Origin: Tessaracoccus sp. MC1679
GTDB lineage: Bacteria; Actinomycetota; Actinomycetes; Propionibacteriales; Propionibacteriaceae
Assembly: GCF_014164775.1 (NCBI RefSeq)
Contig: NZ_JACJGB010000002.1
Location: 186,001-250,000 of the forward strand
Direction: 5' to 3'
DNA: 64,000 nucleotides
The position numbers were made by a program, and so were the translations under genes. The notes under the pieces were generated by a model. It ran no database searches, had not been told where the DNA came from, and saw only the letters and a program-made list of their open reading frames with translations. Positions 1-11,663 of the stretch are shown here, one piece after another. Each line of letters starts with the position of its first letter. The stretch's first letter is position 1.

Positions 1-407
1 ACCCCGAACCTGGGCGCCACGCTCGGGCGCCATCCGCTGGGGACCGGTAGCCAGCCCGCGAACCCCGCGCCGAGCACCATGATGATCACGCCGAGCGCCA
101 CCGTGATGGCCCTGGCGTTGGTCAGCAGGGCGGCCCCGACGCCCCCGATGAGAGCACCGGTGAGGACGAAGACAATTGAGAAACCCAGAATGAAGCCGAG
201 TGTTCCACCCACGAGGAGCCGCTTGGATGCGGTTCCTCCCGTGATTTGGGCCGAGCCCAGGCCTGAGGCGTAGGACAGGTAGCCGGGGAGCAGCGGCAGC
301 ACGCAGGGGGACGCGAACGACACCAGCCCGGCCAGCATCGCCACCGGGATGGCCACCAGCATGGACGACGTCAGGGCAGTCCCCGCCCAGGACTCGAGGA
401 GGATCAC
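1..407 (-). CDS. ccdA: Cytochrome c biogenesis protein CcdA (DsbD-like membrane domain), 3' end outside window
   Basis: Polytopic membrane protein that passes electrons from cytoplasmic thioredoxin across the membrane to extracytoplasmic thiol proteins for cytochrome c maturation. The visible N-terminal ~135 residues contain the family signature FASPCVLPLLPGY in the first membrane helix, with the redox Cys, followed by two more hydrophobic helices. The GTG start at 407 overlaps the stop of the upstream thioredoxin-like lipoprotein gene (GTGA), so the two are translationally coupled and CcdA is the likely electron donor of that lipoprotein. The C-terminal half lies beyond position 1. Family call firm; exact partner inferred. 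Confidence 0.88.
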   Translation of the reverse strand, partial: MILLESWAGTALTSSMLVAIPVAMLAGLVSFASPCVLPLLPGYLSYASGLGSAQITGGTASKRLLVGGTLGFILGFSIVFVLTGALIGGVGAALLTNARAITVALGVIIMVLGAGFAGWLPVPSGWRPSVAPRFG

Positions 408-955
408 CCGCCGGCCTCCACATCGGCGACGATACCCGTGAGCGTGGTGGCGTCCACCTCACCCAGCACCCGGGCCGCGACACGCCCCTCGGAGTCGATG
501 ACCACGGTGCTGGGGATGGCCTTGGGAGGCAGCTGCCCGAATCCGAGCAGCAGTTCACCGTCCGGATCGAAGATGCTGGGGTAGGTGAGGCCGAAAGCCC
601 GTTCGAAGGCCTGCGCCGGGGCCACATCGAGGTCACGGGTGTTGAGGCCGATGAAGGAGACGTCCTCGCCCAACTCCCGTGCGGCCTCCACCAGCTCGGG
701 CGCCTCGGCCCGGCACGGGGCGCACCAGGACCCCCACACGTTGACCACGATGATCTTCCCGGTGTGGTCCGCCGTCGAGACCTCAGTCCCGTCAAGGGCC
801 GTCCCGGCGAGTGTGGGCGCCGGTTGGCGCGCCTCTGCGGGCACGATCGTGACCGTGCCGTCGCCGCCCTCGAAGCCGACTCCGTCAGAGGATCCCTGCG
901 CGCCACAGCCCGCCAGGAGCACGGTGGCGGCCCCTGCGACGAGGAGAAGCCTCAC
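404..955 (-). CDS. TlpA/ResA-like thioredoxin-fold lipoprotein
   Basis: Extracytoplasmic thiol-disulfide reductase, probably reducing apocytochrome c cysteines with electrons from CcdA. The 183-residue product begins with a lipoprotein signal peptide ending in the lipobox LLAGC and has a thioredoxin/AhpC-like fold with active site WCAPC in the context VNVWGSWCAPCRAEAP. I chose the GTG at 955 because it overlaps the preceding stop (GTGA) and directly precedes the signal peptide; upstream in-frame codons lie inside the phosphatase gene and add Arg-rich sequence. Same operon as ccdA downstream and the histidine phosphatase upstream. Confidence 0.88.
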   Translation of the reverse strand: MRLLLVAGAATVLLAGCGAQGSSDGVGFEGGDGTVTIVPAEARQPAPTLAGTALDGTEVSTADHTGKIIVVNVWGSWCAPCRAEAPELVEAARELGEDVSFIGLNTRDLDVAPAQAFERAFGLTYPSIFDPDGELLLGFGQLPPKAIPSTVVIDSEGRVAARVLGEVDATTLTGIVADVEAGG

Positions 956-1614
956 GTGCCGACCTTGAACCGCCGACCACGCACGGCGGGCAGGAGGTGC
1001 GCGACAGGCTCGGCGTAGTCCACCGCCGTCACGACGCCGTCGCGGAGCGTGAAGCTGGTCACGGAGCACAGGGTGCACTGCCGGCGGCGCGGGTCGTGGA
1101 CCAACGGCCGGCCCTCCGCGTCGCTGCGGGCGATCCAGATGGGCAGCTGGTGGCTCACCACGAGCGCCTGCCCACCGGGGCCGGCGGCGAGGGCGGCATC
1201 GGAGATGGCGGCCCTCATCCGGGCGACGACCTGCGTGTACGGCTCGCCCCAGCTGGGCTGCAGCGGGTTGCGCATGTGCCAGAACATCCTGGGGTCCCGA
1301 AGTGCGCGGTTCCCCTTGCCGAACACCATGCCCTCGAACTTGTTGTCTGCCTCGATCACCCGCTCGTCTGTGGTGACGTCCAGCGCGGGAAAGAGTGCGG
1401 CGGTGGGAGCCATGGTCTCCTGCGCACGCTGGAGGGGCGAACAGCGCAGATGGGTCAAGGGCACGTCTCGCCAGTGTTGCGCCATCCGGGCCGCCATCCG
1501 TTGCCCGAGCTCTGAGAGCCCGAAGCCAGGGAGGCGCCCGTAGAGGACGGCGCCGGGATTCTCCACCTGTCCGTGCCGCATGACGTGCACGATCGTTGCG
1601 TCTGCCACGCCCAT
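952..1614 (-). CDS. Histidine phosphatase superfamily protein (phosphoglycerate mutase-like)
   Basis: Branch-1 histidine phosphatase of 220 residues. The RHG motif that carries the phosphorylated His lies near the N-terminus (VMRHGQVENP), and a second conserved His is in VVSHQLPIW. The substrate cannot be told from sequence. In Actinobacteria a family member of this type commonly sits next to resA/ccdA, as here. The ATG at 1614 is preferred over an upstream in-frame start because the family normally begins a few residues before the first strand. Its stop overlaps the lipoprotein start by 4 bp. Confidence 0.82.
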   Translation of the reverse strand: MGVADATIVHVMRHGQVENPGAVLYGRLPGFGLSELGQRMAARMAQHWRDVPLTHLRCSPLQRAQETMAPTAALFPALDVTTDERVIEADNKFEGMVFGKGNRALRDPRMFWHMRNPLQPSWGEPYTQVVARMRAAISDAALAAGPGGQALVVSHQLPIWIARSDAEGRPLVHDPRRRQCTLCSVTSFTLRDGVVTAVDYAEPVAHLLPAVRGRRFKVGT

Positions 1615-1618
1615 CACC

Positions 1619-3226
1619 CTAGTCTGCCGGGGCAACTACCTTGCGCCGCTTGCGGCGCTTGCGCTGCGAGGGCTTGCTGACCGGGAGACCGGCCGCCAGC
1701 TGATCCGCGCGCCTGCGGTCCGCGAAGCGGGCAAGCGCCTCAGCCAGTGATTCGAAGGTGGGCGCGTCTGCGATCACGTCCACGCGGAGCCCGTGCATCT
1801 CGCAGGCCGCGGCGGTGGCGGGGCCGATCGCCGCCACCACCGTGGCCGGGTGCGGCTTGCCGGCGATGCCGATCATGTTGCGCACGGCCGTGGCGGAGGT
1901 GAAGACGACGGCGTCGTACATGCCCGTCTTGATGTCGTCGCGGACCTCAGGCGGCGGCGGGGCGGCCCGGACCGTGCGATAGGCGGTGACCTCCTCCACC
2001 TCCCAGCCCAGGCGGCTCAGACCGACGAGGAGGGGCTCCACCGAGACGTCGGCCGAAGGAACCAGGACCCGGTTGAGTGGGTCGATGAGATCGTCGTAGG
2101 CGGGGAACTCGTTGGCCAGCGCGCCGGTGGTGTTCTCGACGACCGGGGTGAGGTCCGCCACCAGGCCCAGCCGGCCGAGCGCCTCCACCGTGCCCCTGCC
2201 GACGGCGGCGAGGCTGATCCCGGACAGGGCGCGGGAGTCCAGGCCGTACTCAGTCAGCCGCTCGGCGATGGCGGCGACGGCGTGCGGCGAAGTGAGCACC
2301 AGCCACAGGTAGCGGCCGTCCACCAGCCCGCGAACGGCCTTCTCCATGCCCTGCTCGGCGCGGGGCGGCTCGATGGACATGGTGGCCACCAGCTCGGTGG
2401 CGGCACCGTAGTGCGCCAGTTCCTCGGTGAGCGAGGACAGATCGTCCTTGGTTCGGGGGGCGATGACCCGCCAGTCGAACAGGGGCTTGCCCTCGAACCA
2501 GGCGTAGCGCTGGCGGCGCGCCTCCTCGATCCCGGGCCCGACGATGAAATAGCACTCGGCGGCGGCGACGTGGTCCACCTCACCCCAGGTGAGCACCTCG
2601 CTGACCTGCGCCGTCGTGCCGACACCCACGAGGCTGAGGCACTGCCCGTCGCGCCCGTACCGCGTGGCGGCCTGCTCGGCCACGGCGCGCGCCAGGGAAC
2701 CGGCGGCGCGCACGATCAGCGTCTTGGCCGAGGGCCAGTCATCGATGTGTGGGACTTCCACCCTGGCGTCCAGGGCGGCGAACGCGGCGGTGGCGGTGAC
2801 GCCGCCGAACGACAGCGCGGCGCTCCAGCGGTTGACGCCAGGCACCACGTTCGCGCGGATGCCGGCCGTGGCAAGGACCTCCGGAAGGACGCCACCGGCG
2901 TCGGCATCGGTGAAGTAGTCCCCGGCGTGCAGCCGCACCACGCGACGCCCCCGCGCGACGGCGCCGAGGATCTCGGCAACCTCGTCGTCTCCCCCTGCCA
3001 GCCGCACTTCGGCGTGCGCCGGAACCATGGCCTTGATCTGCTCAACGTCCGCGGCGGGGTCCACGATGAGGAGGTCCGCGAAACGCATCGCCCGCGACCC
3101 GGACAGCGTGAGTAGACCAAGGTCAGCGGGGCCCGAGCCGACGAACGTGACCGACCCACCGGTCGGTTCGAACTCCGGCGGACTTGCCGGCGAGGTCGGT
3201 TCCAGGGAATCGGTCACTTCGATCAT
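1619..3226 (-). CDS. hemD: Uroporphyrinogen-III methyltransferase-like / uroporphyrinogen-III synthase fusion
   Basis: Two-domain tetrapyrrole protein of 535 residues. Residues ~25-255 form a SUMT (CobA/CysG-type) domain beginning VGSGPADLGLLT; residues ~260-505 are a HemD uroporphyrinogen-III synthase domain that closes hydroxymethylbilane to uroporphyrinogen III. The C-terminus is a basic tail (KPSQRKRRKRRK). The SUMT signature GDPxxFGR is changed to GDYFTDADAG, so methyltransferase activity is doubtful while synthase activity is likely. Such fusions are common in Actinobacteria, usually beside hemC, but hemC is not adjacent here. The neighbour upstream is a glutaredoxin, 6 bp away. Confidence 0.87.
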   Translation of the reverse strand: MIEVTDSLEPTSPASPPEFEPTGGSVTFVGSGPADLGLLTLSGSRAMRFADLLIVDPAADVEQIKAMVPAHAEVRLAGGDDEVAEILGAVARGRRVVRLHAGDYFTDADAGGVLPEVLATAGIRANVVPGVNRWSAALSFGGVTATAAFAALDARVEVPHIDDWPSAKTLIVRAAGSLARAVAEQAATRYGRDGQCLSLVGVGTTAQVSEVLTWGEVDHVAAAECYFIVGPGIEEARRQRYAWFEGKPLFDWRVIAPRTKDDLSSLTEELAHYGAATELVATMSIEPPRAEQGMEKAVRGLVDGRYLWLVLTSPHAVAAIAERLTEYGLDSRALSGISLAAVGRGTVEALGRLGLVADLTPVVENTTGALANEFPAYDDLIDPLNRVLVPSADVSVEPLLVGLSRLGWEVEEVTAYRTVRAAPPPPEVRDDIKTGMYDAVVFTSATAVRNMIGIAGKPHPATVVAAIGPATAAACEMHGLRVDVIADAPTFESLAEALARFADRRRADQLAAGLPVSKPSQRKRRKRRKVVAPAD

Positions 3227-3232
3227 TTCCGT

Positions 3233-3532
3233 TCAGGGCTGGTCGGCGAGCGACGAGATCCAATCGACTGGCGTGTCCCGGGGAGTACGCGAGGCGAGAG
3301 CCACACGCAGTGCGTCGTCGTCGACGAACCAGTAGCTGAGTAGCTCCCGGTCCACGAATGTGACGGGCACATGGTCTGTGAATCTGGCTTGGAGTGAGCC
3401 GATGGAATCTATGTCCACGGCACGCCAGGCCACCCCGAGGTCCTCGCAGGCGCTGCGCACGACCGCTTCGGCATCCACGCAGAGGTGGCATCCGGAGCGG
3501 GTCAGCAGCAGAACCCGTGAGGGTGCTGCCAC
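3233..3532 (-). CDS. Glutaredoxin family protein
   Basis: Small 99-residue thioredoxin-fold protein of the DUF836/glutaredoxin-like type, with the redox motif CHLC in LTRSGCHLCVDAE and the cis-Pro motif VPVTFVD. It probably acts as a cytoplasmic thiol-disulfide oxidoreductase. The GTG start at 3532 overlaps the stop codon of the bS22 gene by one base (TAGTG), suggesting coupled translation. It lies between bS22 and the HemD fusion. The specific substrate is unknown. Confidence 0.85.
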   Translation of the reverse strand: MAAPSRVLLLTRSGCHLCVDAEAVVRSACEDLGVAWRAVDIDSIGSLQARFTDHVPVTFVDRELLSYWFVDDDALRVALASRTPRDTPVDWISSLADQP

Positions 3533-3633
3533 TACTTGCCGGCGCGACGACGCTGGATGCGGGTCTTCTTCAGGAGCTTGCGGTGCTTCTTCTTGGCCAT
3601 GCGCTTGCGACGCTTCTTGATGACAGAGCCCAC
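3532..3633 (-). CDS. 30S ribosomal protein bS22 (AURKAIP1/COX24 domain), 33 aa
   Basis: Tiny, highly basic ribosomal protein of 33 residues, starting [19 protein letters not shown] and ending RRRAGK. The length, composition and leading [11 protein letters not shown] motif match the actinobacterial bS22 described at the mycobacterial 30S decoding region. The GTG start at 3633 is preceded by an AAAGG ribosome-binding site about six bases upstream. The gene is too short for most ORF callers. It overlaps the glutaredoxin start by one base. Confidence 0.93.
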   Translation of the reverse strand: MGSVIKKRRKRMAKKKHRKLLKKTRIQRRRAGK

Positions 3634-3739
3634 TGTGTGCCTTTCATTACCGGATGATCCGGGTGCCTTCGATGTGCCTGGCCACGTTGGGCCAGACTCT
3701 GAATCTTAACCGCTCTTGGGGAGTATCGACCAATCCCTC

Positions 3740-6643
<2,904 letters not shown>

Positions 6644-6647
<4 letters not shown>

Positions 6648-7009
6648 TTCCGCTCTGGGTGGCCCTGGTCGGCGGCCTGGGCGCGGCGGCACGCTTCATG
6701 CTCGACGGGGTCATCACGGCAAGGCTGAGCCGCTCGCTACCCACCGCCACGCTCATCATCAACGTGACCGGCTCGTTCCTGCTGGGCGTCGTGACTGGGT
6801 GGGCCGCCGGAGGGGCCGAGGCCGTGCGCGCCGTCGCGGGGATCGGCTTCCTGGGCGGCTTCACCACCTTCTCCACCGCCAGCGTCGAGCTGGTGCGCGT
6901 GGTGCGCGTGGGCCGCGCCCCCGCGGCGGTGGCGCTGGGGGTCGCGATGCTCCTGTTCAGCGTCGCGGCCGCCCTGATCGGCCTGGCCGTCGGCGCGGCC
7001 ATCCGCTGA
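6644..7009 (+). CDS. crcB: Fluoride efflux channel CrcB/Fluc, second copy
   Basis: Second CrcB subunit of 121 residues and four predicted helices. The signature GFLGGFTTFSTASVE and the conserved Asn in LIINVTGSFLLG are intact. It is coupled to the first copy by a 4-bp overlap. In Gram-positive bacteria with two adjacent short crcB genes both are usually required for fluoride export, so I infer a heterodimer. I found no fluoride riboswitch in front of the operon. The gene ends 11 bp before the convergent CPBP gene. Confidence 0.93.
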
Positions 7010-7020
7010 GCGCCAGAGGG

Positions 7021-7815
7021 TCAGCGGCCGATCCAGGCGAGCAGTACGGGCAGCAGGGGGGCGCCGACGAAGGCGACGATGTCCAGCAGCGAGTGCGTGA
7101 TCACCAGCGGCATCACGCGCCTGATCTTCAGGTACAGCCATCCGAAGGCCAGGCCCATCACCAGGTTGCCCACGAAGCCGCCGAAGCCCTGGTAGAGGTG
7201 GTAGCCGCCGCGGATGAAGGCGCTGACCACGACGATGACCCACATCCGGCCGCCCGTCTGGGCCCACCTGGTGAAGAGGTAGCCGATCATCAGCACCTCC
7301 TCCAGCACGCCGTTCATCACAGCCCGGAGCACAAGCACGGGAACGGTCCACCAGTTCGCGGCCAGGTTGGCCGTGCTCACCTGGGTGTTGATGCCGATCT
7401 CGACGGCGAACACGTAGAACGCCAGCCCCGCGACCCCGATCACGGCGAACACGCCGAACCCCCAGGCCAGGTCGAAGCCGGGGCGCCGCAGGTCGAAGCC
7501 CATCACGCGCCAGGGCCCCTCCTCCGGGCGGTGCTGCGTGGCGAGCAGGTACAGCGCCAACGCCACCGGCACCAGCGGAAACGTCATCCACGCGAGCTGG
7601 TAGGCGAGGTCCAGCCAGGGCCTGTCCGGAGTCGCGCTGTTGTTGATGGAGGTGGTCTGCTGGTTGAGCGGGATGGGCCTGGTGAGCTTCTCGATGATCG
7701 AGAGCAGGGCGTAGATCGCCGACTGCCCCAGCGAGAGCAGCAGCACGATGACCATCTCGGTGCGCAGGAGGCGGCGGGTGGACGGCTCGACCGCGAGCGC
7801 CGAGTGCGCCGTCAC
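7021..7815 (-). CDS. CPBP family intramembrane metalloprotease
   Basis: A 264-residue membrane protein with about eight hydrophobic segments and the CPBP/Abi motifs: EE in GVLEEVLMIGYLF, a His after a basic/Tyr pair in GGYHLYQG, and the last His in VITHSLLD. These match the Rce1-like glutamic/metal protease family, whose bacterial members act in prenyl-protein-like processing or bacteriocin immunity; the substrate here is unknown. GTG at 7815 overlaps the proline dehydrogenase stop (GTGA). The first motif has Gly where the family often has Arg. Confidence 0.85.
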   Translation of the reverse strand: MTAHSALAVEPSTRRLLRTEMVIVLLLSLGQSAIYALLSIIEKLTRPIPLNQQTTSINNSATPDRPWLDLAYQLAWMTFPLVPVALALYLLATQHRPEEGPWRVMGFDLRRPGFDLAWGFGVFAVIGVAGLAFYVFAVEIGINTQVSTANLAANWWTVPVLVLRAVMNGVLEEVLMIGYLFTRWAQTGGRMWVIVVVSAFIRGGYHLYQGFGGFVGNLVMGLAFGWLYLKIRRVMPLVITHSLLDIVAFVGAPLLPVLLAWIGR

Positions 7816-8720
7816 CGCTTGTCCGAGATGGCCCGCAGGTAGCTGTACAGCGTCCTCGGCCGGGCGGCGATCCGCGTGGTGAGGTACTCGAACCAGGCCG
7901 GCCCGAACGGCACGTAGGTGCGGGAGCGGTAGCCAATGTCCGTGAGGCGGCGCTGCTCGAGCGGGCGGACGCCGTAGAACATCTGGAACTCGAAGCCGTC
8001 CCGGCCGACGGCGTTGCGTCGGGCCAGGTCCTGCGTGATGGCGATCATCGTCGGGTCGTGGGACGCCACCATGGCGTAGGCGTGGTCCTCCATGGCGCGG
8101 CGAACGCACCTCACCAGGGCCAACGACTTCTCGTGCTCATGGCGGTAGCCCTCGGCCTTCGGCACCGGATAGGACCCGACGCAGAGCCGCACCCGTGCCC
8201 CGTCGGCGCCGATCCGCTCCAGGTCACGTTCGGAACGCCGGATGTCGGCGGGCAGGGTCAGCCCGATCCGGTCGCAGCCGGCGCGGGCGGCGCTCCACAG
8301 CCGCAGGGTCTCGTCGTATCCCTCGGTGCCCTGCATCTCCAGGGTGACGACGGCACCGCTGGCCGTGGTGACGCGGCAGAGATCCTCGAGGCGGGCGCGG
8401 GCGCTGGCTGGACTGTCGCGGAGTCCGAGCGAGGACGGCTTCACGGAGATCTCGACGCCTTCGGCGCCCTCCCCCAGCGCGTCCAGGGCCCGGCAGAGCA
8501 TGTCCGTGGTCTCCGCCTCGTCGTCGGAGCTGGGAAGGTAGGCCAGCGATACCAGCAGCCCCTGCCCCTGGAGCCGCCGCGTCACGGCCACCGCGTCGTC
8601 GATGGCCTCACCCGCCACGTAGGAGCTGGCGAAATCCAGCGCCGCCCCGGAGGCCATGGCGGACTCCTGCACCCGCCGAGACCTGATCACACCCCGTACC
8701 GCGCTGTTAAGACGCGACAT
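7812..8720 (-). CDS. Proline dehydrogenase
   Basis: FAD-dependent oxidation of proline to pyrroline-5-carboxylate, the first step of proline catabolism. The 302-residue stand-alone PRODH barrel shows VEISVKPSSLGL early, the C-terminal region MVASHDPTMI and the flavin/substrate segment FEFQMFYGVRP followed by YVPFG, as in monofunctional PutB/PRODH enzymes. A strong AGGAGG precedes the ATG at 8720 by about four bases, supporting this start although it overlaps the upstream gene by 14 bp. No P5C dehydrogenase is adjacent. Confidence 0.9.
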   Translation of the reverse strand: MSRLNSAVRGVIRSRRVQESAMASGAALDFASSYVAGEAIDDAVAVTRRLQGQGLLVSLAYLPSSDDEAETTDMLCRALDALGEGAEGVEISVKPSSLGLRDSPASARARLEDLCRVTTASGAVVTLEMQGTEGYDETLRLWSAARAGCDRIGLTLPADIRRSERDLERIGADGARVRLCVGSYPVPKAEGYRHEHEKSLALVRCVRRAMEDHAYAMVASHDPTMIAITQDLARRNAVGRDGFEFQMFYGVRPLEQRRLTDIGYRSRTYVPFGPAWFEYLTTRIAARPRTLYSYLRAISDKR

Positions 8721-9519
8721 CGACCCTCCTGGCAGAGCCCTTCGCCAGCACCTTCCGGATGGAGGCCAGCGAATCCGCCAACATCTCCTCCCGTTCGTGC
8801 CGCGACCGCGCCCGGCGGCTGGAGATCTCCAGCACGATATGGCCCGGGAACCCCTGTGCCGCGAGTTCCTCCACGAGGGTCCACGCGTGCTGATCGCCCT
8901 CCCCCGGCAGGAGGTGCTCGTCCTTGAGGGAGCCTCGACCGTCGGTGAGATGCACGTGAGCCAGCCGATCCCCCCACGCGTGCATGAGGTCCAGCGACTG
9001 GCGCTGCGACGTGGACGCGTGGCTGAGGTCCAGCGTCAGGTGGTCGTAGTCATAGACAGTTGGGTCCCAGCCGGGGAGATAGGCCTGGAAGTGGCCGGCG
9101 GGCGTCCGCCACGGGTACATGTTCTCGACGGCGAACTTCACCGGGGACTCCGCGTTGAGGCGCTTGATGCCGGTCACGAACTCGGCGCCATACTCGCGCT
9201 GCCAGCGGAACGGCGGGTGGACCACGACGGTGTCTCCGCCGAGACGCTGCACCGCCTCACCGGAGCGCCTCAGCTTGTCCCACGGGTCCGAGCCCCAGGT
9301 GCTCTGGGTGACCAGGAGGGTGGGGGCATGCACGGACAGCACGGGCACCCCGTGGTAGGCGGAGAGTTTCTCGACGGCGTCGACATCGGTGGAGAGGGCA
9401 TCGACGCCGACCATGAGCTCGACGCCGTCGTAGCCGAGCGACGCGGCCAGCTCGAACGCGCTGGCAGAAGCCTCCGGAAAGACGGAGGTGGTCGAGAGCA
9501 GGACCTTCGACGTGGACAC
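8707..9519 (-). CDS. Sugar phosphate isomerase/epimerase family TIM-barrel protein
   Basis: A 270-residue protein of the xylose-isomerase-like TIM barrel (AP endonuclease 2) superfamily. Barrel landmarks include the strand YDGVELMVGVD, the metal-ligand Glu in FAVENMYPW, the strand LTLDLSHAS, AHVHLTDGRG near the fifth or sixth strand, and the last catalytic Glu in HIVLEISSR. Members include isomerases, epimerases and endonuclease IV relatives, so the substrate is undefined. It shares 14 bp with proline dehydrogenase and is the promoter-proximal gene of that set. Confidence 0.8.
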   Translation of the reverse strand: MSTSKVLLSTTSVFPEASASAFELAASLGYDGVELMVGVDALSTDVDAVEKLSAYHGVPVLSVHAPTLLVTQSTWGSDPWDKLRRSGEAVQRLGGDTVVVHPPFRWQREYGAEFVTGIKRLNAESPVKFAVENMYPWRTPAGHFQAYLPGWDPTVYDYDHLTLDLSHASTSQRQSLDLMHAWGDRLAHVHLTDGRGSLKDEHLLPGEGDQHAWTLVEELAAQGFPGHIVLEISSRRARSRHEREEMLADSLASIRKVLAKGSARRVDVAS

Positions 9520-9599
9520 ACCGCAACACTACCCGCCGGAGCCCCGGACCGGCTGAGCCCGATTAGTTGTTTAGCACTGGTCAGGGCAAGAATGGGCCC

Positions 9600-10235
9600 A
9601 TGCACGTCGACCATCTGATCTTTGCGACAGGCCCCGACGGCCTCAAGGCTGAGGCATCGCGGCTCGCCGATGCACTGGGTACGGAGTACAAGGACGGCGG
9701 TTTCCATCCGCGTTTCGGTACCCGCAACCACATCATCCCGCTGGCTGACGCCCGCTACATCGAGGTGGTCGAGGTCCTGGACCACCCGGCCGCAGACAAG
9801 GCCGCCTTCGGGCAGGCCGTTCGGGCCCGCTCAGAGATGGGCGGCGGATGGATGGGCTGGGTGATCAGCGTTCCGGACATCGCGCCCTACGAGCAGCGCC
9901 TCAACCGCTCCGCCGTGCCAGGTCTGCGCCACTTCCCGGACGGACGCCGTCTGGAGTGGGTCCAGATCGGGATCCGCGGTCTCATCGCGGACCCGCAGCT
10001 GCCGTACTTCCTTGAGTGGAAGAGCGACGACTCGCTCCGCCCTGCCGCGCTCCGCGGCGAGGTGCGCCTGACGTCGCTGCAGATCTCGGGCTCCGCGGAT
10101 CGCCTCTCGGAGTGGCTGGCGATGCCGGTGGCCGACGAGATCGACGGCATCAGCCTGGACCTCGTGGCCCCGCACGGCACGCCCGGAATCTCCAACGTGA
10201 CGTTCGAAACTCCCCAGGGCACCGTCACCATCTGA
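9600..10235 (+). CDS. VOC/glyoxalase-like domain protein
   Basis: A 211-residue protein of the Glyoxalase_3-like type (PF13468-like). It starts MHVDHLIFATGPDGL and shows RFGTRNHIIPLADARYIEVVEV, the typical metal-site strand pair. The second half repeats the fold weakly (EVRLTSLQISG...). Enzymatic role unknown. I chose ATG at 9600 because the family begins with the xxxDHL strand; an upstream in-frame ATG at 9567 has no better binding site. Divergent from the sugar isomerase gene, with an 80-bp shared upstream region. Confidence 0.82.
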   Translation: MHVDHLIFATGPDGLKAEASRLADALGTEYKDGGFHPRFGTRNHIIPLADARYIEVVEVLDHPAADKAAFGQAVRARSEMGGGWMGWVISVPDIAPYEQRLNRSAVPGLRHFPDGRRLEWVQIGIRGLIADPQLPYFLEWKSDDSLRPAALRGEVRLTSLQISGSADRLSEWLAMPVADEIDGISLDLVAPHGTPGISNVTFETPQGTVTI

Positions 10236-10270
10236 CCCGATGTGTCGGAGGGGGCACCTAAGCTCTCAGC

Positions 10271-11656
10271 GTGGCAAAAAAGCAGGACACCTATCACTGC
10301 ACCGAGTGCGGATGGACGAGCGTGCGCTGGGTCGGCAAGTGTGGTGAATGCCAGGCCTGGGGCACGGTGGCCGAGCGCGGGGCACCCAAGCTGAAGCAGG
10401 TGTCGTCCTCCGTTCCCATGGACGCGGCCGTGCCCATTTCGCAGGTACCCACGGACACGGCCCAGAGACGCCTCACCACTATCGCCGAGCTGGACCGGGT
10501 GCTCGGCGACGGCATCGTGCCGGGATCGGTGATTCTGCTGGCAGGCGAACCCGGGGTCGGCAAGTCCACGCTGCTGCTGGACGTGGCGGCCAAGTGGGCA
10601 AGGTCCGGACAGCGCACTCTGTACATCTCGGGTGAGGAGTCGGCCTCCCAGGTGCGGCTGCGGGCCGAGCGCACGGGATCCGTCGCGGACGAGCTCTACC
10701 TGGCCTCCGAGACGGATCTGGGCACGGTGCTCGGCCACGTGGAGAGCGTCCGTCCCAGCCTGCTCGTGGTGGACTCGGTCCAGACCATCGCCACGGCTGA
10801 GGCCGAGGGAGCGCCCGGCGGCCCCGCGCAGGTGCGGGAGGTCACGGGCGCGCTGGGCAGGGTGGCCAAGCGCGAGGACATGGCCGTGATCCTGGTGGGA
10901 CACGTCACCAAGGACGGCGCCATCGCCGGCCCGCGCACCCTCGAGCACCTGGTGGACGTGGTCCTCACCTTCGACGGGGACAGGCATTCGGGGTTCCGGA
11001 TGGTGCGGGCCACGAAGAACCGCTTCGGCCCCGCGGACGAGGTGGGGTGCTTCGAGATGAGCGAGAGGGGCATCGTCGAGGTACCGGACCCGTCCGGGCT
11101 GTTCACCACAGAGCACAACGAGCCGACGCCGGGCACCTGCGTCACGGTGACCATGGAAGGCAGGAGGCCGCTGCTCGCCGAGATCCAGGCGCTGGTGGCG
11201 CCGTCGCCCTACCAGTCCTCCCCGCGGCGCACCACCCACGGCCTGGACAGCTCGAGGATCGCCATGGTGCTGGCGGTGCTGGAGCGGAAGGTTCGCCTCC
11301 CGCTGTCCCAGCACGACGTCTACGTCTCCACCGTCGGCGGGGCGCGGGTCACGGACCCCTCTCTGGACCTCGCAGCCGCGATCGCGATCGCCTCGGCCGC
11401 CGTGGACTGGCAGTACCCACGCAGGCTGATCGCGCTGGGCGAGGTGGGACTCGCGGGTGACCTGCGGAGGGTGCCGGGCGTGGAGCGGCGGCTCGCCGAG
11501 GCGGCCAGGCTGGGCTTCGAGCTCGCCCTGGTACCGAGGGGCTCACGGGACGTGACGGTCAAGGTCCCCCGGCTAGGCGGGTTGAAGGTGACCGAGGTGG
11601 GCTCTCTGGCGGAGGCGATCGAGACGCTGGCCCTTCACGTCTCCGGGCAGGGTTGA
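10271..11656 (+). CDS. radA: DNA repair protein RadA
   Basis: RecA-like, Lon-like ATPase/helicase that promotes branch migration during recombination and processes stalled forks. The 461-residue protein starts with a four-Cys zinc finger (YHCTECGW ... KCGECQAW), followed by Walker A GEPGVGKSTLL, the RadA-specific KNRFG motif (ATKNRFGPADEVG) and a C-terminal Lon protease-like domain. It uses a GTG start at 10271. disA, which often lies next to radA, is separated from it here by three genes (MerR-HEAT, HEAT, aarF). Confidence 0.97.
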   Translation: MAKKQDTYHCTECGWTSVRWVGKCGECQAWGTVAERGAPKLKQVSSSVPMDAAVPISQVPTDTAQRRLTTIAELDRVLGDGIVPGSVILLAGEPGVGKSTLLLDVAAKWARSGQRTLYISGEESASQVRLRAERTGSVADELYLASETDLGTVLGHVESVRPSLLVVDSVQTIATAEAEGAPGGPAQVREVTGALGRVAKREDMAVILVGHVTKDGAIAGPRTLEHLVDVVLTFDGDRHSGFRMVRATKNRFGPADEVGCFEMSERGIVEVPDPSGLFTTEHNEPTPGTCVTVTMEGRRPLLAEIQALVAPSPYQSSPRRTTHGLDSSRIAMVLAVLERKVRLPLSQHDVYVSTVGGARVTDPSLDLAAAIAIASAAVDWQYPRRLIALGEVGLAGDLRRVPGVERRLAEAARLGFELALVPRGSRDVTVKVPRLGGLKVTEVGSLAEAIETLALHVSGQG

Positions 11657-11663
11657 GGCCGAG

